Assembly: GCA_015680905.1 (NCBI GenBank)
Contig: CM027380.1
Span: forward strand, 39,424,001 to 39,488,000
Direction: 5' to 3'
Origin: Coptis chinensis
Lineage: Eukaryota; Streptophyta; Magnoliopsida; Ranunculales; Ranunculaceae
Length of the DNA: 64,000 bases
Shown: positions 35,613 through 46,916 of the stretch, in pieces
Numbering within the stretch: the stretch's first letter is position 1
How the letters are laid out: each line of letters opens with the position of its first letter
Notes under the pieces: generated by a model
Seen by the model: only the letters and a program-made list of their open reading frames with translations
Database searches by the model: none
What the model was told of the DNA's origin: nothing
Position numbers and translations under genes: made by a program

Positions 35613-37403
35613 TGATAAGAGCCCAAAATTGTGGTTTGATAAGAGCCCTTAACAATATTACTTTTAGACCAATTATGTGATTAATAAGTAAGAGTTAGTA
35701 CTGTTATTGTGTTCTTATGTATTTCAGGTATTGGAGTCGAATATATGCAGAAATGCATCCTTTTTGCGAGATAATGGAGCAAGGGTTGGTTGTTAAGAAG
35801 TTCTTTGATTAAAAGCCAAGATCCAAGGAGAAAAATCCCATTTAAAGCCCGGTCAAAGCTAAAAAGTCAAAGTCAACGCGGGCAGAAATAGCGCACAAAA
35901 GTTAGCAGAACTTACGGAAGCTGTATCTTTGGACTTAGACCTCAAAATTAGGCCTACTTTATGTCAAAACGACCGGATCGGAACGAGCTTTCTAATGGTC
36001 TAAGACTTGACCCAATCAGAGGAGCAAAAATAGACAAAAAGGCTGTTGAAGTCAAATCCAGCTGGAAAGGCCTCTGTGGACTGAAGAAATTGGGTTTTGG
36101 GCTCAATTTTTCGGCCCAAAACATGGCTCCTCAGCTCATGCACGAAAAAGTGGATATGGTCTCCTCCATTTGAAGACACAAGACTTAGCTCTTAAGCATA
36201 TATTTTTGTAGTTAGCCATTATCCAATAACTTGGTTTAGATCTAGTTTTTTTACATTCAATTAGTTTCTAGTTTGTTTGAATTAGTGAATAATCCAAATA
36301 CTTAGATTTAATTCATTAAATTAGTTTATATAGATTAATCTAATTAGTTGTCAATTCTATTAGTTGTTAGAACAAGTTTGAATCTTAGAATAAAATACTT
36401 AGTTTATATTTCAATCTTTAATTTCAAATTCAATCTTGCATTCATAGATTTAGTTGTTTTAAATTGATAATTAGTATTCATAAATTTAGTTCTAGATTAG
36501 TTTTAATTTCAGTTGTAATCCATTTCGAATCATTAGATTATTATTTATTAGATCAATAAAGTTAGTTCGTTATTAATCATTACTTAGTTGTGAATTCAGT
36601 TTTGAATCCTTGACTAGATTAATATATTAAATTTATAATCTTTTTTATCATGTCTTGTTATTATTTATTTATCAATGATAGTATAATGATTCAAGGCTAA
36701 AACCTCCATTAGAGGGGTTTGAAGAAGCCTTGATTATAATATATTAAATTTATAATCTTTTTATCATGTCTTGTTATTATTTATTTATCAATGATAGTAT
36801 AATGATTCAAAACTAAAACCTCCATTAGAGGGGTTTGAAGAAGCCTCGATGAAAACTTGATTGTTGTTAGCGTAAAATAGTTCGTAATATTCTATTCCAT
36901 TCTAGAAAGTAATTAGTTCACCATAAGAATGGGTTTGATTGCTTCACATGCTAGTTGTTAGTTGGTAAAGATTACCATGAACAATTAGGGATTAGAAACA
37001 CCCAATTGTTATGTGGAAGCATTGCAATTCGGATTACGACAATTCTTCGTTAGTAAATTAAGTCGAGTTAAGGTGGAATCAAATTCTCCTAATTCTTTAT
37101 CTAGATTCGAACCTTAGTATTTTAATTACCATCGTATTATTTAGAACATTTCGATTACGTTATTTCCCATCGTTGTTAGCATAATTAGATAATCCGTACT
37201 CTCATTGACTTTGATAGAACTGATAATCTTAGTTAACGTGAATTCTAAAGAACTAGGAGTGGAACAAACTTTCTATTCCAACTTATTGCAATAGCATCGA
37301 GAGTAGAAAACTTTGATAATTAAGTAGAAATTAGTTTTAGTTTTACTTACGTTTGAGTCTCGTTACTTATTCGTAGGTAAAACTACCATTTTACATATTA
37401 TCA
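35613..37403 (+). repeat. A2 3' LTR, with two internal duplications and no TATA box
   Basis: This LTR is 1791 bases, about 290 longer than the A1 LTRs. The first 24 bases are repeated (TTTGATAAGAGCCC at 35612 and 35636). A 116-base segment starting at 36621 is repeated from 36737, which doubles the LTR hairpin. The TATA position reads CATTTGAAG. It ends TACATATTATCA, and A1's gag resumes at once, without primer site or leader. Confidence 0.85.
36621..36852 (+). repeat. 116-base tandem duplication in the A2 3' LTR
   Basis: TAATATATTAAATTTATAAT occurs at 36621 and 36737. Each copy runs on through AACCTCCATTAGAGGGGTTT and GAAGAAGCCT. The other LTRs have a single copy. Confidence 0.8.
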
Positions 37404-40332
37404 CCCCCCGAATATATTTAATTTGTTACTAGTTTTTCATGGGTTAGACCATGAAAAACCTTATCAGCATATGCGTAGGAAGAAACAAGTTCTTAGCACA
37501 TTCCATCATCCTACGGTAGGTGCAGAACAAAATAAACTGAGGGTGTTTCCTTTCACCCTAGCCGACAAGGCGGCGTCTTGGTTAATTGCCCAAGCGCCTA
37601 ATTCTGTGGACTCATGGGCCAAACTTGTTCAATTGTTTATGAAACATTTTTATCTACCATTGAAGACAGATGAAATGCTTTCCAAGATTCATTTTTTCTG
37701 CCAGAATCCTCATGAATCCTTTTCAGAGGCTTGGAATCGTTTCCTTGATCTTTTTATAGAGTGTCCACATCATAACCTTGCGAAAGACACGTTAATTCGT
37801 GCCTTTTTCAAGAGACTGTTACACCACCATAAAGAGGTCCTTGATATAATGAATGCGGGTAGTTTCCTCAGTAAAGGAGCCTAATAGGCTTATAGATTTT
37901 TAGAAGATCAAACAAAGCGTAAGAATAACTGGGGGGATATTCCCCGCTTCGCTAGTACTTCTTTAACAGTTAAAGCTACAAGTATGTTTGAGGTTAAATC
38001 CGATCCTGAGCTTAAAACTCTAATTGAATCCCTCACTAAAAAGGTAGAAGCTATTTCTGTTCAACAAAGGCCTACCCCTGTCATGAATGTCAACTCTATT
38101 CCCTGTAATTTCTGTTTGAGTCTTGTGAATCCCGACTCCTATTGTCCTTCAGTCTATGAAAATCCATCTGCTCAGCCGAACAATGTTTGTTCCATTAAAT
38201 GCGAACCTAACGCACCTTGGAGACAAAATCCCAACTTCAATTAGAGAAATAATCAACAAGTTACACCTCCAGCATATAATAATCAACATGTTAGGCCAGC
38301 GAACAGTTACAATCAAGCTCCACTGAGACAAGGACAAGGACAAGGTAGTTATAATAATTATAATGCTAATAGAGGTATCGTTCCGGTTAATCATAATTCT
38401 CACAACCCACCTGTTAATAATCAACGTGAGATAGTTCCTGTCACACCACCTGTAACAACTACACATCCACAACCGGATCGTTTCGATGCCTTTATGCAAA
38501 CCCAACAACAGATTTTACAGTCTATCCAACTTTCCTTACAGCAGTTAACACAAGAGAAAGTACAACCAATAGGTGTGTTTCCAGGTCAAGCGATACCTAA
38601 TCCTAAAACACCAAACACAGCCTTTGAGGTAAACGGTAATACTAGTAATAAAAATGAAAACGTAAGTGAGCTAAATGCCATCACCACTCTCTGTTCTGGC
38701 AGAATGGTTGATAACGCCGTAACTATGCCTATAGTTATCCCACCAGTAGTCCCTACACCAGATATTGTAATAGATACAGAAGTAGTAACTGAAGATCCTA
38801 CCCCTGTAGATGTACCAGTTAAACCACACCCTAAGAAACAAAAAGTCAAGGTTAAACATTCTGTTGATCCATATGCTAAATATAGAAAGAAACCACCGTT
38901 TCCCCAAATATTAGTCATGTTAACCAAGGATACGAATTTTGATGAGATTAGGGAAGTTTTCAAAAATCTAACGATAAACATACCCTTTCTTGAAGCGATT
39001 AAAAAGTTACCTCACCATGCTAAGTTTTTTAAAGAGTTGTGCACTACTAGGCGTAAAACAAATATTCCAAAAGACGTCTTTTTAACTGAACAGTTTCCAA
39101 CCTTAACCGAACATAATGGAATCGTTAAGTACAAGGACCCTGGTCGTCCTATGGTACAATGTACCTTAGGAGATTCCCACATTACGACCGCGTTATTAGA
39201 CCTGGGGGCGAGTGTTAACTTACTCCCTTATTATCTCTATAAACAAATATGTCTACAAGAGATGCAACCTACTAAAATGACGTTACAATTAGCTGATCGA
39301 TCTATTAAGTATCCTAAGGGTATTGTTGAAAACGTGCTTGTTAAGGTTCATGATTTCTACTATTCGACTGATTTCGTTATCCTCAACACAGAAGTCGCTA
39401 ACGACTCTGTTCCTATCATTTTAGGGCATCATTTCTTGGCTACTGCCAACGTGCTCATAAACTGCCGCGATGGTTCGATGTCCATGTCTTTTGGCCATCT
39501 TTCTGTTAAGGTAAATGTTTTTAAAATGACAAAACAGTTTCCAGATATGACTTCGGATGGAGAGGTTAGCATGATCGAGAGCTTAGCTCAAGATTATTTC
39601 TACAACACGGTTCTTGATAATCTGATGCACCAATTTCTAACCTTCGGAAGTTCCAACATTGACGCCATGACAGAAGAAGATTTTTTTACCCACTATCCCA
39701 GTGATTCTTCTAACTCACCTATTAAAGAATGTCTTGCATATCTAAAAACTTCTGATGATAAAGACCTGAGAGCTTTAGCTGAACACCATTCACCCACCGC
39801 ACATTATCATGTCACTTATTCACCTTCCATCAATGTTCCCTGCCCTCCACCTTTTCAAAGGAACCTTAAGTTTGCACTTGACCCTCTTGTTTCTACTGTG
39901 CTTCATGATTTTCTAAACTCTCCTAGTAAGAAACTACTACCTAAAGTGCCACCCGAGACCTTCATTTTCAGATGTGTGATAATACCAACCCACTCCACCA
40001 ATGAATTTTGTGACAAACCCACTCTCTCATTTCCTCCATTTCTTATTTCTAAAATTCATTCATATCCACCATATCTTCCACAACCATCAATTTTCTCACA
40101 ATCATTCACTTGGCCACCCTTCCGTTGGAGGAAAAAGAAGACTTTGCATGCTAGGCTAGGTTCTAGGTCTATCTGCAGTCACTCTAATTCCGCTACGCCA
40201 CATCATGGGAAATCATGGTGCTTGATTGTGTTTAGGTGTGTTTCCTGTGATCATTATTTATGGAACGATCCACAACTATTTTGGTTGTTGATATATGGTA
40301 AACTGCATGTTCATTATATACATATGTTTTAG
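37404..40332 (+). pseudogene. A1 gag-protease fusion, 5' truncated
   Basis: A single frame runs from mid-gag to the end, with only a double stop (37881-37886) and one TAG (38242-38244). It lacks the leader and the first 75 or so codons. Gag blocks are FHGLDHEKPYQHMRRKK, LRVFPFTLADKAASWL, WAKLVQLFMKHFY, FSEAWNRFLDLFIECPHH. The knuckle reads CNFCLSLVNPDSYC, with its His replaced by Asn. The protease keeps LLDLGASVNLLPYYLYKQIC, ADRSIKYPKGIVENVLVKV, DFVILNTEVAND and INCRDGSMSMSFGHL. From 38494 the frame is open for 612 codons, continuing into the novel C-terminus (AYLKTSDDKDLRAL, VSTVLHDFLNSPS, LHARLGSRSICS). No RT follows. This is the best-preserved reading frame of the A type. Confidence 0.88.
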
Positions 40333-41421
40333 ATAAAGTCTTGAGTATCTGACTATAAAAGACTCATTTTATTCTTCAGTGTACTCCATTCCAATATTAT
40401 ATTTTGGTAAGTGCACCATTCAGGTAACCGGGCCCTCCTATTGGAATGTGTGGCTGTAAGTACCAGATCCTAAGTCCATGTTTAACATAATTCATGTTTT
40501 CCACTCTTGTATGTTTTCTCGGTTTTTGAGTCATGTTTCTCTATGGTATGAATTATGTCCTTATTGCTTTATTGTTTTCCTTTATAGTAAATCTTATTCA
40601 AAAAAAAAATATATTAAACCATAAAAATAGTAATCTAGGAAGTCTCGGGAATCTGACTTTAAAAGACCCACGTTTAAAACAAAATTTCTAAACTCTGTTC
40701 TATAAAATTTGTTTGGGGGTGGGGTGCTGGTCATTCCATCCTTGATTGCTCGACTTTCCATTTTTGTTTCTTATGTCGTTTAATCATAATTTGATTCGGG
40801 TTGACATTATCTATGAATTTAGATTTCATTTGTTCGCATAACTTACGTCATTCACGCACTTTGAGATATTTTCTATCTTTTTATATGTCAATCACAATTA
40901 GAATAGAGTGTTTTATGGATCATTGGATTGGAAAGTCTCTCCTGATCGTTTTCATATCTCATTCGCAAAAATTGGACCGGTAACGAATCAAGAATTTTAG
41001 CTTGAAGTTTGCACGCATAAAGACAAAATGGGTATTTTTCAAAATTTATTAGGCTTGGGCCCACATCTTGCATGCCTGTACCGCGCACGTGCGTCTTCTT
41101 CACACCCAAAACCAGTTCGCAATTTCTCTTTCACGCCTCCATCAGCCTCCATTAAACCCTAACAAAAAAAAAAAAAAAAAAAGAAAAAGGAAAAAGAAAA
41201 CCTAAAAACCACCACGCCAAAAGGTTTCCCCCACTCCCATTTCGCTATTTGTTTTCACATTCATCTTCTACACATCTCCATACCTCCATTAAACGACCGA
41301 AACACCACCAAAAAGAAATCACCACCGATTCCGACCACTCCACTCAACCCAAAGTTCGATTCCTTGTTCCATTTACTTTCCCCCACCTTATTCAAACCCA
41401 CATTTCGAATTCCAATACTCA
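40333..41421 (+). other. A1 spacer between protease and ORF Y
   Basis: This is the counterpart of 29849-30981. The polypurine-like GTTTGGGGGTGGGG lies at 40711-40724. GTACCGCGCACGTGCGTC lies near 41081-41098. An A-run (41163-41182) and a C-rich leader precede the Y start. No domain or ORF of note is seen, confirming the absence of RT, RNase H and integrase. Confidence 0.6.
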
Positions 41422-42606
41422 ATGGCCCAAAAATGCAAAATCCTTTCGGAAAAAGTTTTCAAAACGGAACAGTTTGTGCCATTTTACGATGACGAGATGA
41501 AACGTAGGAATTAGCAATGGTTGTGGTATACGGAGGATGATTTTTACCATGAGGATTTGGTTTTGAATTTTTATAAGAAGCGGGAAATTGAGGGTAGGAA
41601 GATTTTTGTGAAGTTGAATGGTGCAAAGAGAGAGGTGAGTGCTTCGATTATGGTTGATGTTCTGGGCATTATGCCAAAACGCCAGCTTGTAGCCACCATG
41701 TAGGAATCCCAGTATGAGGGGGAGGGGTTGATGAAAGAGACTGTTTTGGAGGGACGGTACAATGCGAAATCACATTGCGTTCGACAGTCGTCTATGAGGA
41801 CCAACCAGCTGGTTGTAGCTCAGTGGGTTGGTAAGAATGTCATTGGGAAAGAGAAATTCAGTGACATCAGTCTGAACTGTCTGCACATACTTTGGGTATT
41901 ACAGCAACATAGGTATGATTTTTGTATCATTTACTTCTTGTTAACTATGATTAGAAGAGTTGGAGTGAGTACCGCACCCTTTCCTATTTTAATTACGAAG
42001 ATAATGTTGTCTTTTGGTGAGAAACCAAGAACTGAGCGAACTATGTTGAAGTTGCATGCAAATGCAATTGCTTATGCTGACTGTATTCAGAAGGTGTGGA
42101 GATTGCCTGGAGATAGGGTTGTGGAAGAGGTTAATTCGGATGATGAGGAGGAGGACACGACATGTTTTGATGCCAATGCCTTGGAGAGGTGTAATTCAGA
42201 TTTGGAACGCATGTCAGTGCTGCATCGTGGTTTGCGTTCCCTGAACCATATTTGTGAAGACTTGCGGAATAGGCAGGTTGCCATTCATGATGAAAATGTG
42301 AACCTGCATAAGACTGGGGATGAACGTTGGGTTGAGATGAGGGAATTTATGGAGGGACAGCGACAGTTCTAAGACGAAGTCCTAAGTCGCTTGCCACCTT
42401 ATCAGAGTCCTATTTTCGACGACTCGACGGGCATGGCGTCATCGACTTGGGATCGACGATATTTGGACCATCTTCCTCTCATGACGAGTAGTGTAGTTGT
42501 TTTGGATTTAGGAAGTTTCTCTGTTTTTGTAGAATTTTATTTCGAGTTGTTTAGTTTATTAATTAGATTTGGATTATGTAATCGTTTTCGAATATTTGAT
42601 CGTTAG
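41422..42606 (+). pseudogene. A1 ORF Y (env-position protein), best copy
   Basis: The reading from ATG 41422 goes EQFVPFYDDEMKRRN, stop, WYTEDDFYHEDLVLNFYKKR, GRKIFVKLNGAKREVSASIM, VDVLGIMPKRQ, a stop at 41701, KETVLEGRYNAKSHCVRQSS, NQLVVAQWVGKNVIGKEKFS, DISLNCLHILWVL, RYDFCIIYFLLTMIRRVG, FPILITKIMLSFGEKP, MLKLHANAIAYADCIQKVWR, LPGD, then an acidic patch and a helical tail likely to form a coiled coil. A stop at 42370 precedes the last 20 or so meaningful codons. A hydrophobic stretch (FCIIYFLLTMI) is too short and polar-flanked to call a membrane anchor. It resembles the plant transposon-protein families found in Athila elements. Function is unknown. Confidence 0.65.
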
Positions 42607-42921
42607 TCGAATTTTTAATTTAATTTGGTTTTTGTCCAAACATGCGATGAATATTCCATGAATCCCACCTTCCCGAATTGTTTGGGGGTGGTATTATTAT
42701 TTTTTGCATTGTTTTTATCTTATCCACCCTTTTAGAAATTAAATCTTGCAAATCGTGGAAATATGAGTTGTTGGGAATGTTGCCGATATTGGTGTGGCTA
42801 AGATCATATATTGTTGTGATGATGGAATTTCAATAAATAGAATTAGGAAGATGCTATTTTGAATTCAACCAAAAAACTATTGGTTTATATTCGAAATATG
42901 CACCTAACTTGTTTCCGTTTT
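42607..42921 (+). other. A1 spacer after ORF Y
   Basis: The polypurine-like GTTTGGGGGTGGT lies at 42680-42692, in the same place as 32246 in A2. The sequence is otherwise AT-rich. It ends at the GTTTT duplication (42917-42921) of the next insertion. Confidence 0.55.
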
Positions 42922-43899
42922 TGTAACGCCCGTATTTAAAATATGTATTTATCTATTTAATTAATTAATTTATTTATGTATTTAAAATTTGATTGGATGG
43001 GATTTAGGATATGTGGGCCTGGTTTCTGGGCCCGAGTCTGTGTTGGGCTTGGGTTTCAAACCCAAGTATATATTCGTATTGTTATGGAGAATAGGGTTCT
43101 TAGATAATAAAATAATAAAAAATGGAGGCAGAGATAGAAGCTGGATTGCGAGAGGGTTGGAGAGCGACGATTCGAACTATGATGAATTCGTGGAGCTGTT
43201 AATACAGGTGAGTAGATAGTTTTTCTATTTCACGGAATCCAGAGTTTTACTGGTATATAGACAAAATTCTACTGTCAAATGTTTCGGTTCATTTTCTGTT
43301 TGTTAAATTTGTAGTTATTAGCGATATTGTCGAATTGTTAAACTAGGTAATGTTAGTGTATCTTTTGCTTAGATTATTGAAACTGTTGGAACGGTTCAAG
43401 CTTTGGAGCTTCGTTAATGGGGGTCGCGAAATTGTTCTCCAAGAAGCGTGGAACTGTTAGTGTGGTGGTTTTTGGTTGATTTCTAAAGGAGGATTGATGT
43501 CGGGGGGAGTAAGGGTTTTATGTTTGGCAGTTGAGGGTTGAATGGGTGGGCTGTTGGGAGCTTGGAGAAGTCGTTAATGGCTGACGATTCACTGTGGAGG
43601 AAGGGTTCGATACAATTCATTTTGTAGTTGCCTTGGTTGGTTGAGAATTGATTGTAGGGGATGGGACTGAGTGTTGTGAAGTGGGGGAGCTCTTGAACAA
43701 GCTGTTAATGGCGGCGGGAATATATCCAGATCTAGTTTGGAGGTAGGAGATTGAGTTAATAAATCGAGTTAGAGCTTTTAGTAAAGTTATGGGGTTTTTG
43801 ATTTGGGTCAAAACCGATATGATGAAGAGGAGAGTTGGTGGCCGGCGCGAGCTGGTGCGGTGGTGGGAGGCTGCTGGAGCAGCTGGAGAAGACGACCTG

Positions 43900-44380
43900 G
43901 TGGTCTCTCTTGGGCATGGGCTTAGTTTGTTTCTTTGGGCCTTAGTTGTTTCTTTGGGCTGGGTTATAACCTTTTGGGCCTTAGAGTGTTTTGTTTGGGC
44001 TCATTTAGTTTAAATTGTTTTGGGCCGGACCACATTAGTTATTTTGGGCCAGTTCTATTTGTTTTGTTTGGGCCAGTTTAGTTTAAAGTTTTTGGGCCGG
44101 TTTTAGTTCAAATTTTTGGGCCGAACCCATTTGTGTTTTGGGCCAGTTTAGTTTAAGTTTTTGGGACAGTTTCATATCTTTTCTTTGGGCCGAATCAAGT
44201 AAAGTTTGGGGCCAGCTTAAGTTTCATTTTTAGTTTGCTTGGGTCGAAACCTATTAGCTTTCTTTGGACCAATTTCAAGTTTATTTTGGGGCGGTCCATA
44301 TAACTTAAAATATATCTATTTGGGTCTTTAAATGTTTAGACTTTTGGGGCCGGGTTCTAAGGTTTGGGTTTGGGCTTGGC
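43900..44380 (+). repeat. Short tandem repeat rich in TTTGGGCC inside the solo LTR
   Basis: A loosely periodic phrase, TTTGGGCC[AG]GTTTAGTTTAA and its variants, recurs about a dozen times at intervals of roughly 25 to 45 bases. No credible ORF is linked to it. The number of GGCC sites is striking for an AT-rich region. Confidence 0.65.
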
Positions 44381-45125
44381 TAGTTGGGTCCGAACCATTT
44401 CCTTAGTCATGAGCCCATGAGCCATGCACCTTTGCCCTTAGCCATAAACCATGGCTATGACCCTGAACCCGTTGAACATGAAAACGACAGTTTGACTTTG
44501 ACTTTGACCGTCGACCATTAACCGTTGACCGTTGACTGTGGAATGTTGACTTTTTCTAGATTTTCACATATTTAAGAATATGGACAAATGTAATAATAAA
44601 ATATTGTCGGAAATTGTATAACTTTGTTTGTCACTATCTAATTAAGATTGACGTGAGTAGGGTGTAAAACATATAAATATTGACACGTAACAAAAGGGGA
44701 ATTCTTATACGGACTTAGATTCATGGGCTTTAGTATTGGGCTTTGATGGTGACTTGAGTTCATATAAATATATTGAACGAATACATTACATGATTGAGTA
44801 CTATTATGAGTTGCTACTTAAATGAATGGTAGTATTTATGAAGGCTTGAGATATTCCATATGGTGTAGTGCAATATATGATCGGCACGTGAAATAATAAG
44901 TTTCGAGATTTGATATAGAGATACTTGGATATCGTGCAATGAATAGTATTGGCACGTGATAATGTGGATTGTATTATAACGAGAAACGTTGAGTTTCAGT
45001 ATAATTAAGTATACTGGCATGGGATAGAATAAAAATTATTCTGAGATATATATGTCTGACACTTGAATAAATTACGTAACGAAAATCTTAGAACCTAGCT
45101 ACCACAACTCATGTGATTTGCCCCT

Positions 45126-45255
45126 GTGATGGGCGTATGTGATATGATTGGCCCTACGGGCGTTTCAGTGAATATGAATGGCCCTTCTGGCATAAGTAAT
45201 GTGATTGGCCCTTCTGGCGTTTCAGTGAAGCTGAATGGCCCTTCTAGCGTAGCCG
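45126..45255 (+). repeat. Tandem repeat with GGCCCTTCTGGCGTTTCAG phrase
   Basis: Units of about 30 bases (GATTGGCCCTACGGGCGTTT, AATGGCCCTTCTGGC and variants) occur four to five times. Because the unit is near a multiple of three it gives a repetitive peptide (NGPSG, IGPSGVSV), but this is a by-product of the repeat. Confidence 0.7.
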
Positions 45256-45704
45256 AATGGTGGCTTGATTATTCCGTTCGCAAAATTAGAACGAGACGCG
45301 CGATATTTTATGCCGTATAATGGCAGTACTCACATAATGGCTTTCGTGTGAGGGTTACTTGGTGTGCGGCATCTCGCTCAGGGTAGTTACGCACGGAGTG
45401 GTTCATTATGTGAGGGGAGGCATGTGGATGTACATGTTTGGCGTTCGGTAGCGATTATGGTAGCCAGGGAAACTAGGTAAGACATAGATACGACGTGATT
45501 TTAGGGACACGCAAAGAAAGCCTTAAATAATATAATTATGGTAATATGTTGGTTAATGATATATCTTTAGACAGATGATTGTATATGGTTTTGCATAAGG
45601 GTGGGTCAAACTAATTACTTGTGCAGAGATGACCTACTCTGTAATTGAGCATGAAATGTGGTAAGTATAGAATATGCTTGGCTGGTTATTAGTTTAGTTA
45701 GAAC

Positions 45705-45862
45705 TTAAGGCGCCTCGTGGAGGAACTAAATGCCTTTGTATTATTGTCGGAAAGCTAAGGCGCTTCAGTGGAGGAACTACCTGCCTTAATTATGGTACTT
45801 AAGGATGTTGTATTATTCGTTGGATGTTAAGGCGCCTCGGTGGAGGAACTAATTGCCTTATT
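45705..45862 (+). repeat. Three copies of a CGCCTCGGTGGAGGAACTA phrase
   Basis: TAAGGCGCCTCG.GGAGGAACTA followed by .TGCCTT recurs at about 45708, 45769 and 45827, some 60 bases apart. Each copy can form a stem between GGCGCCTC-like and GGAGG-like parts. The set lies in the last 700 bases of the LTR. Confidence 0.7.
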
Positions 45863-46364
45863 TAGTGTGTAAATATATGTATAAATATATACTGTATTTT
45901 AGGGCTACTCACACCAGCATTGTTTATAATACTGACCCGATTTGCATGTTTGCTTATCGGGTGTGTTCATTAAATGAACATAGTTGATAAGTCTTGACAG
46001 GTTTAGTGTTGAAGAAGGTTGGTTACTACTTGTGGTTTGCGTTAGCGTCGCATTTCAAGATAGGCTTTGTTTTCCTTTGAGGTGATATAGATTTTCAGTT
46101 GAGACAATATTATTTGTATTTTCATTTGTAATTTTAAATAAAGAGTTATTGAAAAGAGATTTGTAACCTAATCTTATTTGTAAATTTTTGTAATGAAGAG
46201 GACTTTTGTTTAAGTTAAAATTTTTATTGGTTTTTAATTATCTGCATATTTAAACTGTTTATGGGTTTTTGGGAGTTGAGAGTGTGTCACACCTCGAAGA
46301 TCGAAGAGTCGGGAACAAATATTGTTTTTCCGAATTTTGTCGAAATTCGGGGTGTGACAGTTTT

Positions 46365-46916
46365 GGTTTTAGAATATTTTGTTTTCGGCAATTGCCTTAA
46401 AATTTTTGGCAAGTTGTGGATATTCGTTTTAGAAACTAAAACCCTTTAAATACTTGATTAACTCTTCACTTACAAACCACACCTCTCACCTAGCACTCTC
46501 ACATTTCACTCCTCACTTTTCTCTTAGTTTTTCACTGCAGAACACTCAAGTTATATGGAGCACACCCCGCGCCCTATATAGGCTAAATCCGAGCACACCC
46601 TGCGCTTGAGCCTCTGGAACTCGAGCAAGGCAAGAGTGCGCCCTGCGCCCTTGTTAGACAAAATTGAGGCGCACCCCGCGCTAAAGCCTCTGGAACTCGA
46701 TCAAGTCAAGAGTGCGCCCTGCACCCTTAATAGGCAAAATCTGAGCACACCCTGCATTGTAGTGCCTGGACCTCGACCAAGACAAGAGCGTACCCCACGC
46801 CCTATACAAGCCAATTCTGAGCGTACCCCACGCCTTGCCCTTCGAAGCCACTTAAATTTCTATTTTTTTGTGAGTTTTTCCAGGGTTGTTCCCAACACTT
46901 CTAGAGTGTATTTGTG
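46365..46916 (+). other. A1 leader of ORF Z
   Basis: After the GTTTT duplication, A1 resumes with the AAACTAAAACCCT phrase seen at 32536. The GC-rich repeat follows (46558-46834), then TGAGTTTTTCCAG, a possible splice acceptor, about 40 bases before the ATG. No ORF of note is supported. Confidence 0.55.
46558..46834 (+). repeat. GC-rich tandem repeat before A1 ORF Z (unit 76 bases, about 3.6 copies)
   Basis: Units start at 46558, about 46634, 46710 and 46786. Each holds GAG[CT]GC.CCC[TC]GCGCC, a CTGAGC(A/G)CACCC phrase and CTGGAACTCGA. It is the same repeat family as 9471-9674 (gag leader of A2) and 32662-32790. Confidence 0.75.

Larger units (their letters stand above)
8579..37403 (+). mobile_element. 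Athila-like element A2, nested in A1, 5' end deleted
   Basis: A2 consists of a truncated 5' LTR (8579-9323), a primer site, a leader with tandem repeats, a broken gag-protease, ORFs Y and Z, the 3' non-coding block and a full 3' LTR (35613-37403). Element B and a Copia-type solo LTR are inserted inside it. Its two LTR copies share a subvariant not found in the A1 LTRs (CATTACTTAGTTGTGAATTC at 8610 and 36579). No target duplication is visible, which fits a deletion across the A1/A2 left junction. Like A1, it has no RT, RNase H or integrase. Confidence 0.75.
42922..46359 (+). mobile_element. Long solo LTR (3438 bases), probably of a chromovirus-type gypsy element
   Basis: The segment runs from TGTAACGCCCGTATTT to TTCGGGGTGTGACA, with the duplication GTTTT at 42917-42921 and 46360-46364. 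No primer site, polypurine tract, gag or pol is found, so I read it as one LTR left after recombination, not a small element. Plant Tekay/Del chromoviruses have LTRs this long, so that is my guess. Its interior holds three different tandem repeat sets (listed separately). A second copy starts at 63483. It interrupts the leader between Y and Z of A1. Confidence 0.75.

Noticed and set aside
45126..45320. A 64-codon frame with a repeated NGPSG/IGPSGV peptide, collagen-like at first sight
   Set aside because: It is the translation of a short tandem DNA repeat inside a solo LTR, with no start context or homologous protein.
45705..45862. Regularly spaced repeats considered as a CRISPR-like array
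   Set aside because: There are only three imperfect units of about 60 bases inside a plant LTR, with non-unique spacers and no associated genes.
42922..46359. Considered as a complete small non-autonomous retrotransposon
   Set aside because: No internal repeat of the TGTAACGCCC start, no primer site and no polypurine tract were seen; a single long LTR is simpler.
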